Source of the DNA: Paenibacillus sp. 598K
GTDB taxonomy: Bacteria > Bacillota > Bacilli > Paenibacillales > Paenibacillaceae
NCBI RefSeq assembly: GCF_003851045.1
Contig: NZ_BFBX01000051.1
Span: forward strand, 1,994 to 49,155
Length of the DNA: 47,162 nt
Direction: 5' to 3'
The notes beneath the pieces were generated by a model that worked only from the letters and a program-made list of their open reading frames with translations, was not told the DNA's origin and did not search any database. The position numbers were made by a program, and so were the translations under genes. Shown here one piece after another: positions 16,394 through 25,401 of this stretch (positions are counted from its first letter, which is position 1; each line of letters starts with the position of its first letter).

Positions 16394-18178
16394 TCAGTCC
16401 TCCCCGTCCTTGCTCTGCCTGAATGGCAACGTAACCGTTGCAAGCGTCAGCCCGTTCTCTCGCACTACGCTCACGCCGTACGCCTCGCCAAATCGCAATC
16501 GTATTCTATCCTGGACATTCTGAAGACCGATATGTCCTTGCTGGCCCTGCTGTCCTCCATGAGCCGCCATGATCTTGTGTTCATCGGATGCAAAGCCCAT
16601 ACCGTCATCGCAAATCGAAATGACCAGCAGTCCTTCATCGTGCGGCGAGAGCTCAGCCATGATCGTAATCGTAAGGATGCGACCGAGTCCTTTGCTGCCG
16701 TGGAAGATTGCATTTTCCAGTAAGGGCTGCAGCAGCATAGGCGGCAGCACAGCCATTCGCACTCGCTCCGCAATGTGCCATTCCGTTTGAAATACGCCAT
16801 CGAAGCGCAAATCCATCAGTCGCGCGTAGCTTTGCAGCAGCTCGAACTCCTCGCTCAGCGTGACGAGCTCGGTATCCAGCTTCATATTGGCATATAGCAG
16901 CTTGTTCAAGGACTGAATCAGATGGGCGATCTTATGCGACTGCTGCAGCATCGCTAACATACGGATCGAATTGAGCGTATTGTACAAAAAGTGAGGTTGA
17001 ATGCGCGCTCGCAGGGCATACAGCTCGGCATGCCGCTTCTGTCGCTCATTTTCCTCAATCGACTGGATCATGGTCTCCAACCGCAGCACCATCTTGCTAT
17101 AGCTACGCTCCAACTGTCCGATCTCATCCTCGCGTCCGTATGGTATAGGTGCGTCGAATTCTCCCTTCTCCACGCTCCGCATCGAACGGATCAATCGGGC
17201 AATCGGCTTGGACAGTCCTTTGGACAGCATGTAGGATAACAATATCGCAAGCAGGGCAACAGCGACTACGATGACGAGCGTAAAGCTACGGATCGCATTG
17301 CTGCCCTGTAACAGCTCGTCCTGGTCAATTCCCATATAGATATGCCAGTCCAGGTAGTTGCTCTTCAGGAATACGCCACTAAAGGTTCTGCTTTTGTCTT
17401 CCAGCTTGAGCTCCATCTCCCACACGCCTTTGTCGTCCACGCCCGCTGGCAACGCTTGCTCGGACAGCTCTGCTGAAGAGGCGTAGATGAGATGACGCTT
17501 GCTATCGAGCACCGCGATCTGCACATCGTCGTAATCCAGCGAGCGGATGATCGACGGGATAAACTGCGGCGATATAAACATCGCGATAACACCGAGCGGG
17601 TGGTAGTCCTCGTCCATCAATAAACGGGCACCGATAATCGCCTCCAGCGGAGGACCGTTGAACTGGTGTACCTGCTGCACGCCGGTGACGACAAAGCCTC
17701 CTTTTCTGGCAACAACATCTTGATACCATACTTCTTCCTCAGCGTTGACACGCATATTTATCCCGTTATCTCCGCTTAGCCTGTACCCGTTGACAGACCC
17801 GTTCATCCCGTACAAGACGAGCCCCTTTATCGAAGAATTAATGGAAGGGTAGGCGCTCATCAGCCGCGCCATCGTTTTCTGAGCTTCGATCTCCTGCGTC
17901 CCCCAGCGCTCCGGCGACACATAGGGCTTGTTAAGAAAGGTGAACATATCGGGCATAAAGTAAGGCAGCATCGTAAATCGATCGAAATCATTAATTTGTC
18001 GTTCCATTGAAGCGCTTACCTGACCAAGTATAACTTCCAGGTCTTTGGTCGATTGCCTCTGCAATTCGTCTGCCGATCGCTGATAACCAATCATGCCAAT
18101 AGTTAGGGCAGGAAGACTGCTCAGAAGCAAAAACAAGATGAACAGCTTCGACTGGTATTTGGCATTTTTCCAAATCAT
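16394..18178 (-). CDS. YesM-type sensor histidine kinase
   Basis: 594-residue membrane kinase. Transmembrane helix 1 lies at residues 11-32, a dCACHE-like extracellular sensor at about 33-295, helix 2 near 298-320, HAMP (SKGLSKPIARLIRSMRSVEKGEFD), the His_kinase domain with His396 in RIQPHFLYNTLNSIRM, and a HATPase domain (LLQPLLENAIFHGSKGLG, DDGMGF, GLQNVQDRIRLRFG). Typical of Paenibacillus carbohydrate sensors. It is the first gene of its operon and overlaps no other gene; the regulator follows after one base. Confidence 0.94.
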   Translation of the reverse strand: MIWKNAKYQSKLFILFLLLSSLPALTIGMIGYQRSADELQRQSTKDLEVILGQVSASMERQINDFDRFTMLPYFMPDMFTFLNKPYVSPERWGTQEIEAQKTMARLMSAYPSINSSIKGLVLYGMNGSVNGYRLSGDNGINMRVNAEEEVWYQDVVARKGGFVVTGVQQVHQFNGPPLEAIIGARLLMDEDYHPLGVIAMFISPQFIPSIIRSLDYDDVQIAVLDSKRHLIYASSAELSEQALPAGVDDKGVWEMELKLEDKSRTFSGVFLKSNYLDWHIYMGIDQDELLQGSNAIRSFTLVIVVAVALLAILLSYMLSKGLSKPIARLIRSMRSVEKGEFDAPIPYGREDEIGQLERSYSKMVLRLETMIQSIEENERQKRHAELYALRARIQPHFLYNTLNSIRMLAMLQQSHKIAHLIQSLNKLLYANMKLDTELVTLSEEFELLQSYARLMDLRFDGVFQTEWHIAERVRMAVLPPMLLQPLLENAIFHGSKGLGRILTITIMAELSPHDEGLLVISICDDGMGFASDEHKIMAAHGGQQGQQGHIGLQNVQDRIRLRFGEAYGVSVVRENGLTLATVTLPFRQSKDGED

Positions 18179-18283
18179 GAATCCACCTGCCGACCAGAGA
18201 TGTAATGCTTATACGATATACGACATTTCATTCGCTGTCCACATCCGCTATTAGGAAAACGATCCACCTCAAACTCTGCACTC

Positions 18284-18311
18284 AAAAAAGACCGTCACAT
18301 CAGCTGTGACG
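18284..18311 (-). terminator. Rho-independent terminator after the PIG-L gene
   Basis: CGTCACA/TGTGACG pair around a five-base loop, extended by a G-U pair, followed on the minus strand by six T. Its stem is nearly the same as that of the terminator at 26476-26507. Confidence 0.82.
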
Positions 18312-18347
18312 ATCATCATTATTGTTCTGTTCCTTGCAGTCTCCTGC

Positions 18348-19058
18348 TTAGGGCAACAGCCGCCGCGTCGTCAGACGCGGCCAAGCCTGGCACGCGACGA
18401 AGCCTTCCGCATACGCTGCGCCGCATTGAAGCCCGCGAAACTTGGATACGGTGCGGACGAAGTCGAGGAAGTCGATCCCGTCATGCTCGTAGAGCCACTT
18501 GATCTGGCTCTGATGCCGCTCATTCATCGCCAACTTGGTATCGATAACCTCCGAGATGTCCACGTACTCGGTCGGCAGGAAGCCTACGCCGGCCAACGTG
18601 TCCATATAGAAGATCGGCGCTGGAGAGCCAGTCGCGCTGCTGCCCTTATCCCGGCTGTAATGCGGTACGGTCGCCGCGAAGCTTGCATCGAACACCGCCC
18701 GCGACACCTCCATATGATCCTTCATATAGTCCTCTGGCGGATGGGTGATGATGTAATCCGGCTTCGTCTGACGGATCACCTCGACCAGCTTGGCGATCAA
18801 GCCATCGTCGTCCGCCTTCACCGACAGATCGGGGATACCCAGGCTGATCACCTCGGCGCCGATCAGCGCGCCAGCCGCCTGCGCCTCTCCCTCCCGCAGC
18901 GCGCTCAACTGCTCGGGCAGGATCACCTTGTGCCCTTTGTCCCCATTGGCTACATGCACCATCGTGACCTTGTGGCCTTGCCCAGCCAGCTTCGCCAGCG
19001 TGCCGCCGCAGCCGATCTCCAGATCGTCTGGATGACAGCCGATTGCCAATACATGCAT
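18348..19058 (-). CDS. PIG-L family deacetylase (LmbE-like)
   Basis: 236-residue zinc-dependent N-acetylglucosaminyl-type deacetylase. The metal motif HPDD is at residues 9-12 in IGCHPDDLEIGCGGTLAKLA. The second conserved block is DYIITHPPEDYMKDHMEV, and the C-terminal half has SEVIDTKLAMNERHQSQ. Family members deacetylate GlcNAc conjugates such as bacillithiol precursors, chitobiose or glycolipids. It resembles but is not clearly BshB. The start at 19058 has GAGAGGAG upstream; earlier starts lie in a basic non-conserved stretch. It is divergent from an AraC regulator, and a NagB-like gene lies beyond that, suggesting amino-sugar conjugate processing. Confidence 0.9.
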   Translation of the reverse strand: MHVLAIGCHPDDLEIGCGGTLAKLAGQGHKVTMVHVANGDKGHKVILPEQLSALREGEAQAAGALIGAEVISLGIPDLSVKADDDGLIAKLVEVIRQTKPDYIITHPPEDYMKDHMEVSRAVFDASFAATVPHYSRDKGSSATGSPAPIFYMDTLAGVGFLPTEYVDISEVIDTKLAMNERHQSQIKWLYEHDGIDFLDFVRTVSKFRGLQCGAAYAEGFVACQAWPRLTTRRLLP

Positions 19059-19123
19059 GATGCTTCTCCTCTCTTTTTCCTGAGCCTCGCGCGGTCTGAT
19101 TCGCCCCTCCCTGCATCGCCGCA

Positions 19124-19132
19124 TGTTATACT
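19124..19132 (+). promoter_or_regulatory. Extended -10 promoter of the AraC gene
   Basis: TG, one base, TATACT forms an extended -10, 43 bases upstream of the GTG start. The same A+T-rich segment read on the minus strand (TATAAC) may serve the divergent deacetylase gene. Confidence 0.45.
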
Positions 19133-19174
19133 ACTCTATAAGTAGAGCATGAGCTGACGGAGGTTGATCTTGCT

Positions 19175-20068
19175 GTGGCAACAGACGCTTTTGTACGAAC
19201 CAAGCTTCAGGAGGTCTACACGATCGGATCGATCGTTTCCTTGCATTATTTCGAGTTTTCCAAACACTTTCGATTCCAGGGCGAGCGCCATGACTTCTGG
19301 GAGCTCGTCTATGTCGACAAGGGAGAGATCGACGTGTTCGCCGATCAGGAGGGGTACTCTCTCCAGCAGGGCGACGTAATCTTCCACAAGCCCGACGAAT
19401 TCCACGGCGTATGGGCCAACAGCCGCAGTGCGCCCAACGTCGTCATCGTTTCCTTTGTCAGCCATTCCAAGGCGATGAGCTTCTTCGCGGGCAAAATCTT
19501 CAAGCTGAATGCGCGGCAGCATGAGTTGCTCGCCCAGCTGATGAAAAACGGCTTCGCCGCATTCGAGCCGCCGTACGACGATCCGTATAACCATACGCTG
19601 CGGCGACGAGACAGGGCCCCGCTCGGGGCAGAGCAACTGATCAAGCTGTACCTCGAGATGCTGCTGATCAGCCTCAGCCAGGACGATGCGCTGACCAAGC
19701 GCGAGCAGCGTCTCTCAAGCAGAACCAAGCAGCGCAGCGAGGCCGAGCTGGCCCGACGGATGCAAGCGTACATGGCGCAGCATCTGCTCGAGGATCTGCG
19801 GCTCGAGCAGATCCACCGGGCGGTTAACCTGAGCCGGAGCCACGCCCTCCATATCTTCAAGTCCCATACCGGCCAGAGCATCATGAAGTATTATCGCGGG
19901 CTGAAGATCGAGTTGGCCAAGACGTTGCTCCGCGAGCAGCAGCACAATGTGACCGAGATCGCCGAACGGCTCTGCTACAGTAGCGTCCATACCTTCTCCC
20001 GCCACTTCAAGCTGGCCGCCGGCATGTCCCCATCCGAATATGCCAAGTCGGTGCTCGCCCGGATGTGA
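19175..20068 (+). CDS. AraC-family transcriptional regulator with cupin sensor
   Basis: 297 residues with an N-terminal AraC-type cupin (HDFWELVYVDKGEIDVFADQEGYSLQQGDVIFHKPDEFHGVWA) and a C-terminal double helix-turn-helix (LRLEQIHRAVNLSRSHALHIFKSHTGQSI and NVTEIAERLCYSSVHTFSRHFKLAAGMSPSEY). GTG start at 19175 with GGAGG about eleven bases upstream. It sits between the deacetylase (divergent) and the NagB-like gene (convergent) and is the obvious local regulator of one or both. The inducer is unknown, but cupin-type AraC proteins usually bind sugars. Confidence 0.91.
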   Translation: MATDAFVRTKLQEVYTIGSIVSLHYFEFSKHFRFQGERHDFWELVYVDKGEIDVFADQEGYSLQQGDVIFHKPDEFHGVWANSRSAPNVVIVSFVSHSKAMSFFAGKIFKLNARQHELLAQLMKNGFAAFEPPYDDPYNHTLRRRDRAPLGAEQLIKLYLEMLLISLSQDDALTKREQRLSSRTKQRSEAELARRMQAYMAQHLLEDLRLEQIHRAVNLSRSHALHIFKSHTGQSIMKYYRGLKIELAKTLLREQQHNVTEIAERLCYSSVHTFSRHFKLAAGMSPSEYAKSVLARM

Positions 20069-20088
20069 GCTGCGGTAAGGTGTGTGCG

Positions 20089-21030
20089 TTAATTGACGGC
20101 TGCAGCCAGCGGTCCTGCGAGCTCCCGCAGGAAGAATAGCGATCCTGGAAAGGTCGGCATATAGGTCGACGGCAGCCAGCGGTCCGGGCCATAGCGCAGC
20201 GTCGTCCACAGCGACAGCCCTTGCCACTGCATGCCGCGACCCAGCGCGCCGTCGCAGCCGCCGATGATCGCATCGGACTGCAGGAAGATGCCCGGTCCGA
20301 TCGTGTTGGCCCGGCACGGTACGAGGGTCGTCCGGCTCTTGAAGCTGGTGATCGCGTTCTGCTCGATCGTCAGCGGATGGAGCTGGGCAGCGATCCGATG
20401 CGTCGCCTGACGCCATGTCGCATCGCTCTCGTACTCGCCGCCGAAGTGCGGCTCCCAGAAGGCAATATGCATCATCCGGCCGATCCCGAATATGGTGATC
20501 AGCTGCGCCCCCTCCGCCTTTAGCGCGGCGATCTGCTCGGCATAACGCGGCAGCGCCTCCTTGGTGGCAAAGTGGCGCTGTGCGACCGGCACCGTATATT
20601 CGCCCAGCGGCCCATAGAATGCCTGCTCCATGGCATACTGGAAGGAGCCGGGATTGTCCGGCGACAGCGTATTGCCCGCATCGTCGCTCCATTCATCCAT
20701 ATTGAAGCCGTAGACATGACTGCAATCCACCTGCCACGCCCGCAAGAAGAAGACCGCCCACTTGTACATCCCCATCGGCCCCGCCGGCAGGATGCAAGCC
20801 AGCTTGCGCCCCTGCTCGCGACTCGAACGGATCTGCAGGGCGATCTCATGTCCCATCTTGACCTCCAGCTCGCCCAGCTCCTCGCAGGCGACGGGACGGA
20901 AGCCCTCGTGCCAGTGCGGCTGGCGCTCCTCGATCGTCTCGGGCGCGTGTGCGCAGCAGCGATCGATCCGCTCCATATCCCACCCTTGCGGGAAGAAGCC
21001 CTCCGTCATCGATCCTTTGATCGTCTGCAT
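20089..21030 (-). CDS. NagB-like sugar-phosphate isomerase/deaminase homologue with altered active site
   Basis: 313 residues from ATG at 21030; TTG at 21039 has better spacing to AGGAGGGG and is an equal choice. The fold matches glucosamine-6-phosphate deaminase: phosphate-loop region [23 protein letters not shown] with the catalytic-type Asp112, and [14 protein letters not shown] with His188 and Glu193. Compared with E. coli NagB (Asp72, Asp141, His143, Glu148), the Asp141 position is Met186, and the substrate loop GTP is PMG. It is therefore probably not an ordinary GlcN6P deaminase; it may act on a different amino sugar or have lost deamination. Its neighbours are an AraC regulator and a PIG-L deacetylase. 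Confidence 0.8.
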   Translation of the reverse strand: MQTIKGSMTEGFFPQGWDMERIDRCCAHAPETIEERQPHWHEGFRPVACEELGELEVKMGHEIALQIRSSREQGRKLACILPAGPMGMYKWAVFFLRAWQVDCSHVYGFNMDEWSDDAGNTLSPDNPGSFQYAMEQAFYGPLGEYTVPVAQRHFATKEALPRYAEQIAALKAEGAQLITIFGIGRMMHIAFWEPHFGGEYESDATWRQATHRIAAQLHPLTIEQNAITSFKSRTTLVPCRANTIGPGIFLQSDAIIGGCDGALGRGMQWQGLSLWTTLRYGPDRWLPSTYMPTFPGSLFFLRELAGPLAAAVN

Positions 21031-21158
21031 CAAATTCAATCGAACCCCTCCTGACAAGTTATAATTTGGCTATGCTTCCCTTTCAGTGTAAGCCGGGACG
21101 CCTTGCGTTTCTTTAGCAAAAGACACGGAATCGGTTGCAATTCGGACACTCACGCGCC

Positions 21159-21185
21159 AAAAGGCCAGCTCTGCAGAGCTGGCCT
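21159..21185 (-). terminator. Rho-independent terminator after the ABC half-transporter operon
   Basis: A perfect 24-base palindrome (arms AGGCCAGCTC/GAGCTGGCCT) is followed on the minus strand by TTTT. It lies 40 bases after the second ABC gene. Confidence 0.82.
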
Positions 21186-21225
21186 GTCGCCTGTATCCCT
21201 ATTCCCCTATCATCTGTATCTTCCT

Positions 21226-22971
21226 TCACTGCATCTGTAACGACCAGTCTTCGGCCCGTTGCTGGATGTCCCACAGCTCCGCATATAGTCCCCTCTGCGC
21301 CAGCAATTGTCCATGGGACCCGTGCTCCACCAGCTCGCCTTGATCCATGACGAGGATCTGATCCGCCGCCTGGACGGTGCGCAGCCGATGCGCAATCAGG
21401 ATGACGGTACGATCAGCGACCAGCGCATCGATCGCTTGCTGCACTGCCGCTTCATTCTCGGGGTCTAGCGCAGCCGTCGCTTCGTCGAGCAGGACGATCG
21501 ATGCGTCCTTAAGCAGGGCGCGGGCGATCGAGATCCGTTGCTTCTCGCCCCCCGACAGCGTCGAGCCTCCCTCGCCGACAGGCGTATCGTAGCCTTGAGG
21601 CAGTCCGGCAATGAAGTCATGACAGCACGCCCGCCGCGCCGCTTGCTCGACCTCCTCTTGACTCGCGCCCGGCTTGCCGATCCGGATGTTATTGCCGATC
21701 GTATCCCGGAACAGATAGACGTCCTGGAACACCATCGACAGATGCCGCAGCAATTGCTCGGGGTCGATCCGCTCCACGGAGCGCCCGCCGATCAGGATGC
21801 GTCCCTCCTGGATGTCCCAGAATCGCGCCAATACTTGCAGAATCGTACTCTTGCCGCTGCCGGACGGACCAACCAGCGCATTGATCGTATTCGGCCGGAT
21901 CGTGAAGGAGAGGTTGCGCAGCACCGGCAGGCCAGGGTCGTAGCCGAAGCCGACGCCCTCGAAAACGATCTCCCCTCCCGCAGGCATCCCTTCCGCACCC
22001 TGAATCGGCTGTTCTCGCCGAACGTCCATGATGCGCTGGGCGCTGTAGGCGGAATAACGCAGCTCGCCATAGCTGGTCATGACCACTGCAAGCGGCTCGT
22101 ACAGCTTGGTCCCCACCAGCAGGAACAACAGGAAAACGGAGAACGACAGCGATCCGCCGACCAACAGGTAGCTTCCCAGTCCGATCATCAGCGCCATACC
22201 GGAGCGAGTGAGCAGGAGCGCGCCCAGGATGGCCGGTCCGACGACGCCCTCCAGCCGGATCGACGCCCGCTTCAATCGGTCAAACGACATCCGCAGCCGC
22301 TCGAACCGCTCGCCGCCGACATGATGTGCCTTGATCTCTCGGATACCGGAGAGATACTCCTGCAGACGGCTTGCCGCCTCGTTTTTGGCCTGTACATGAG
22401 CAGCGCTCAGTCGTCGCTGCAGCGCATCGGAGAGCCAGAGCAGGAGCGCGCCCAGCGGAATCGAGAGGAGCATCGCCAGCGCCATCCGCCAGTCGAGCCA
22501 GAGCAGGCCGCCAAAGGCCAGCACCGGCAGCGTGATCGCGCTGATGAGCTGCGGGACATTGTGCGAGATCGTATGCTCGACCTGCCCATAGTCGGAGAGC
22601 AGCAGATTGGTCAGATCGCCAGGATCGCGCTTGCCGATGAAGCCGAGAGACAACTGGCGGACATGATCGGCCAGTCGCAGCCGTCCTTCGGCCGCTACCT
22701 CATAGGCCGTACGATATGTCTTGTCGTACAGAAGCGCATACGTCACATACTGCAAGCCGAGGAAGACGAACAAGAGGAATGCGATGAGCCACATCCGTCC
22801 AAGGTTAACGCCCGTCGTCGGGTCGGCGAAGGCAGTATAGAGCGTATGGATCAGATCGATCAGCAGCGCAGCGGGAATCACCTTTACGATGCCATCGAGC
22901 AGCGCTGCCGCTGCTGCCGGCAGCAGGCTGCGGGGCTTGCCGGCCGTAATGTTGTAGAAGTACTCAAGCAT
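21226..22971 (-). CDS. Exporter-fold ABC half-transporter, second subunit (YbtQ/IrtB-like)
   Basis: 581 residues: an N-terminal six-helix transmembrane domain (residues about 10-310) fused to an ATPase domain (about 330-560) with Walker A GPSGSGKST, signature TLSGGEKQRIS, Walker B IVLLDEATAALDPENE and switch His in IAHRLRT. ATG at 22971 has AAGGAGG six bases upstream; the open frame continues far upstream but only as the shadow of the previous gene. It overlaps the first subunit gene by 8 bases, so the two form a heterodimer. Members of this pair type with a Fur box and an AraC regulator take up ferric siderophores despite the exporter fold; direction of transport here is inferred. Confidence 0.9.
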   Translation of the reverse strand: MLEYFYNITAGKPRSLLPAAAAALLDGIVKVIPAALLIDLIHTLYTAFADPTTGVNLGRMWLIAFLLFVFLGLQYVTYALLYDKTYRTAYEVAAEGRLRLADHVRQLSLGFIGKRDPGDLTNLLLSDYGQVEHTISHNVPQLISAITLPVLAFGGLLWLDWRMALAMLLSIPLGALLLWLSDALQRRLSAAHVQAKNEAASRLQEYLSGIREIKAHHVGGERFERLRMSFDRLKRASIRLEGVVGPAILGALLLTRSGMALMIGLGSYLLVGGSLSFSVFLLFLLVGTKLYEPLAVVMTSYGELRYSAYSAQRIMDVRREQPIQGAEGMPAGGEIVFEGVGFGYDPGLPVLRNLSFTIRPNTINALVGPSGSGKSTILQVLARFWDIQEGRILIGGRSVERIDPEQLLRHLSMVFQDVYLFRDTIGNNIRIGKPGASQEEVEQAARRACCHDFIAGLPQGYDTPVGEGGSTLSGGEKQRISIARALLKDASIVLLDEATAALDPENEAAVQQAIDALVADRTVILIAHRLRTVQAADQILVMDQGELVEHGSHGQLLAQRGLYAELWDIQQRAEDWSLQMQ

Positions 22972-24814
22972 AGCGCCCCTCCTTCTTCTGCATGCCTTCG
23001 GCATCTGCGGCTTGCGAAGCTCCTCTCTGACCAAGCCGCCATACATGCGAACGACTATGCGCTTGCCACATCTGCTCATAGCAGCCCCCGAGCGCGCGCA
23101 GCTCGTCATGAGTGCCGCGTTCGGCGATGCGACCGTTACGGACGACCAGGATCTGTTCGGCCCTTCGGATCGTCGACAAGCGGTGAGCGATGATGATGAC
23201 TGTCTTACCCTTGACGAGCTCGCCGATCGCCTGCTGGATCTGGTATTCATTGGCTGCATCGGCGTAGGCCGTCGCCTCGTCGAGGACGAGGATCGGCGCA
23301 TTCTTCAGCAGCGCCCGAGCGATCGAGATGCGCTGGGCCTCGCCGCCGGAGAGATACGTGCCGCCTTCGCCGATCCTTGTGTCATAACCGAGCGGGAGCT
23401 TCGCGATAAAATCATGGCAGCATGCCGCCTTGGCTGCGGCGATTACCTCTTCGCGGGTCGCCTCCATATTGCCCATCCGCAGGTTGGCCTCGATCGTATC
23501 GTAGAACAGATGCACATCCTGGAACACAAAAGAGATTGTCCGCATCAGCCGCTCGGTGCCCATCTCCCGGATCGGTACGCCGCCGATCGCAATCTCCCCT
23601 TGAGACACATCCCAAAAGCGCAGCAGCAGATTGGCGATCGTCGATTTCCCTCCGCCCGAAGGTCCGACAAGCGCCGTCATCTCGCCCGCCCGCGCTAAGA
23701 AATCGACGCCCTGCAGCACTGGCTTGTAGTCGCGGCTCGACGAATGCTCATACGCAAACGACACCTCTCGAAAAACAATGTCGAACCGCTCCGGCCTGCG
23801 CGGCATTGCCGGCTCGACTGTGATCGGCTCCGATAAGACCGCCTCGATGCGCCGATTGCCCTCGGCGATCTCCCGCAAGCCGCCGCCAAGATAGATCAGC
23901 TTCAATACCGGCGCAGACAAGCCCGGAGCCAGAATGAGAAAGGCGGTAAAGGTAATGGCCATCGCCTGATTGTCGGGCGTTCCGCGCATCAGCCAAATGC
24001 CGAGCGGCACAACGAATATGACGAGCGACGCTACCAGTACAAAAAACAGACTATAGGAGGTTTTGCACAGACGCGTAATCGTCAGCGCGATGTCGCGATA
24101 TTGCGTGACGGCATGCTTGAACGTCAGGAAGGAATCGGCGGTCAGGCCGAACAGCTTGACCGCTTGCATCCCTCGCACATACTCGACGCCGGTCGCATTC
24201 ATGTCCTCAAGGGCATACTGGTAATCGCGATACGCCTGCTTGCCCTGCTCGCTGGCGAATACCCGGGCTTGCAGCCAGAAGGCTGCAAGCAGCGGCAGCA
24301 AAAGTATCCCGGCCATCCGCCAATCGATCCAGAACAGATAGCCAAGCAGCAACAGCGGCATGAGCAACGCGCTCACGGTATCCGGCAACTGATGCGCAAG
24401 GAAGGATTCGATCTTCTCTACGCTCGTCTCGATGATCTTCTTGAGCTCGCCGGTCGCTGTCTTGGTATGATAGCCCATCGGTACCCGGCTCACATGCTCG
24501 GCCAGGCGAAGACGCAGACGGTAGAGGATGTTGAAGGCTGCGATATGAGAGCACATGCCGCCTATATAGAGCGCGATCAGGCTCGCGCCCAGCCCGCCGA
24601 GCGCCAGCCACCCCCAACGCATGATCAAGGCGCCGTCGATCGCTTCCGGCTGCTGGGCATGACGGAGCAACTCCTCGACAATCCGGTACACCGCGACGAA
24701 GGGCACGAGCTGCAGCACGCTTGAGAGCACGGAGAAGCACGAGGCGACGAGCAACAGCCATTTTTTCTCCCCGGCGACTTGCAACAGCCTGGACAGATCC
24801 GAGTTCGTCTTCAA
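22964..24814 (-). CDS. Exporter-fold ABC half-transporter, first subunit (YbtP/IrtA-like)
   Basis: 616 residues with TTG start at 24814, six bases after the STAS-like gene. The transmembrane domain spans about residues 15-320 (helices such as WLLLVASCFSVLSSVLQLVPFV and MAITFTAFLILAPGLSAPVL). The ATPase domain follows with Walker A GPSGGGKST near 385, signature YLSGGEAQRIS, Walker B ILVLDEATAYADAANE and switch IIAHRLST. A polar 35-residue tail extends past the ATPase. No siderophore-interacting reductase domain, as in mycobacterial IrtA, is present. Both subunits keep complete ATPase motifs, so both sites may hydrolyse ATP. Confidence 0.9.
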   Translation of the reverse strand: MKTNSDLSRLLQVAGEKKWLLLVASCFSVLSSVLQLVPFVAVYRIVEELLRHAQQPEAIDGALIMRWGWLALGGLGASLIALYIGGMCSHIAAFNILYRLRLRLAEHVSRVPMGYHTKTATGELKKIIETSVEKIESFLAHQLPDTVSALLMPLLLLGYLFWIDWRMAGILLLPLLAAFWLQARVFASEQGKQAYRDYQYALEDMNATGVEYVRGMQAVKLFGLTADSFLTFKHAVTQYRDIALTITRLCKTSYSLFFVLVASLVIFVVPLGIWLMRGTPDNQAMAITFTAFLILAPGLSAPVLKLIYLGGGLREIAEGNRRIEAVLSEPITVEPAMPRRPERFDIVFREVSFAYEHSSSRDYKPVLQGVDFLARAGEMTALVGPSGGGKSTIANLLLRFWDVSQGEIAIGGVPIREMGTERLMRTISFVFQDVHLFYDTIEANLRMGNMEATREEVIAAAKAACCHDFIAKLPLGYDTRIGEGGTYLSGGEAQRISIARALLKNAPILVLDEATAYADAANEYQIQQAIGELVKGKTVIIIAHRLSTIRRAEQILVVRNGRIAERGTHDELRALGGCYEQMWQAHSRSHVWRLGQRGASQAADAEGMQKKEGRYA

Positions 24815-24820
24815 GACTGC

Positions 24821-25246
24821 TCACCCGCCCGTCCGGGCGTCTGCGGATCGTTGCAGCTCATCGGGGAGCATGCGCTGCAGCCAGCTAAGCCCATCCTCGG
24901 CTGTGGCAAATGCTTGACCTGCACAGCCATACACCTTGCGGGTGGGGATCGCTGTCACAGGCTTGTACAGCAGCAACATCCGGGGCGTCGGCAGCACTAC
25001 GGCGATGCCGGCGCAATACTGACCGATCTGCTCCTTGTGCGACTTGCACCAGTTCATATACGCTGCCGTGACCGTCTTGTCAGGACGCTCGGCGTTATCA
25101 GCCTTCTGCACAATCAGCAGCCCGAAGCGCTGCTGACGCGCCAGCAGCCGCTCCCACGCACGGATATACGCGTCTACGATCTCTGCCGTGAATGTCTGCC
25201 CCATCTCTACAGCGACGATCGGCCACTGACTTTCATCAAAGTTCAT
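24821..25246 (-). CDS. Small STAS/SpoIIAA-like protein leading the iron operon
   Basis: 141-residue soluble protein without signal or membrane segment. The pattern is strand (WPIVAVEMG), helix, strand (FGLLIVQKAD), helix with NWCKSHKEQIGQYC, strand (AGIAVVLPT), and a final KVYGCAGQAFATAEDGLSWLQ. That is the layout of STAS/SEC14-like single-domain proteins, although no certain family assignment is possible by eye. GGAGGGG lies six bases before ATG at 25246. It is the first gene of a three-gene operon with two ABC half-transporters, and a Fur box lies 50 bases upstream. A regulatory or adaptor role for the transporter is conceivable but unproven. Confidence 0.8.
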   Translation of the reverse strand: MNFDESQWPIVAVEMGQTFTAEIVDAYIRAWERLLARQQRFGLLIVQKADNAERPDKTVTAAYMNWCKSHKEQIGQYCAGIAVVLPTPRMLLLYKPVTAIPTRKVYGCAGQAFATAEDGLSWLQRMLPDELQRSADARTGG

Positions 25247-25295
25247 TGCTACCCCTCCATCAATATACGAAGAATAGCTCTATCCTACATTTAGT

Positions 25296-25310
25296 TGAGA
25301 ATTATTCTCA
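25296..25310. promoter_or_regulatory. Fur box upstream of the STAS-like/ABC operon
   Basis: TGAGAATTATTCTCA matches TGATAATNATTATCA at 12 of 14 defined positions and sits in a perfect 17-base dyad (25295-25311). It overlaps a candidate minus-strand -35 (TTGAGA, 25311-25306) followed after 18 bases by TAGGAT, so bound Fur would block the promoter. Confidence 0.78.
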
Positions 25311-25401
25311 ACCCCTCGCAGACGCATCTTCCCCCCTGAATGACAGGGACCAGCGCCAAAAAGACAGCAGCCCGCGAGCTCCCGTCCTTTTACGCTTCCC
25401 T

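Noticed and set aside
21538..23193. Long rightward open frame of 551 codons opposite the ABC genes
   Set aside because: Arg/Gln/His-rich shadow of a high-G+C coding strand; no recognisable domain. Similar long antisense frames at 646-1815, 34463-35506, 35919-36857 and 43938-45035 were rejected for the same reason.
22972..23301. A 110-residue N-terminal extension of the second ABC half-transporter
   Set aside because: The stretch is Arg/Ser-rich and antisense-like in composition, lies inside the first subunit gene, and a good ribosome site fixes the start at 22971.
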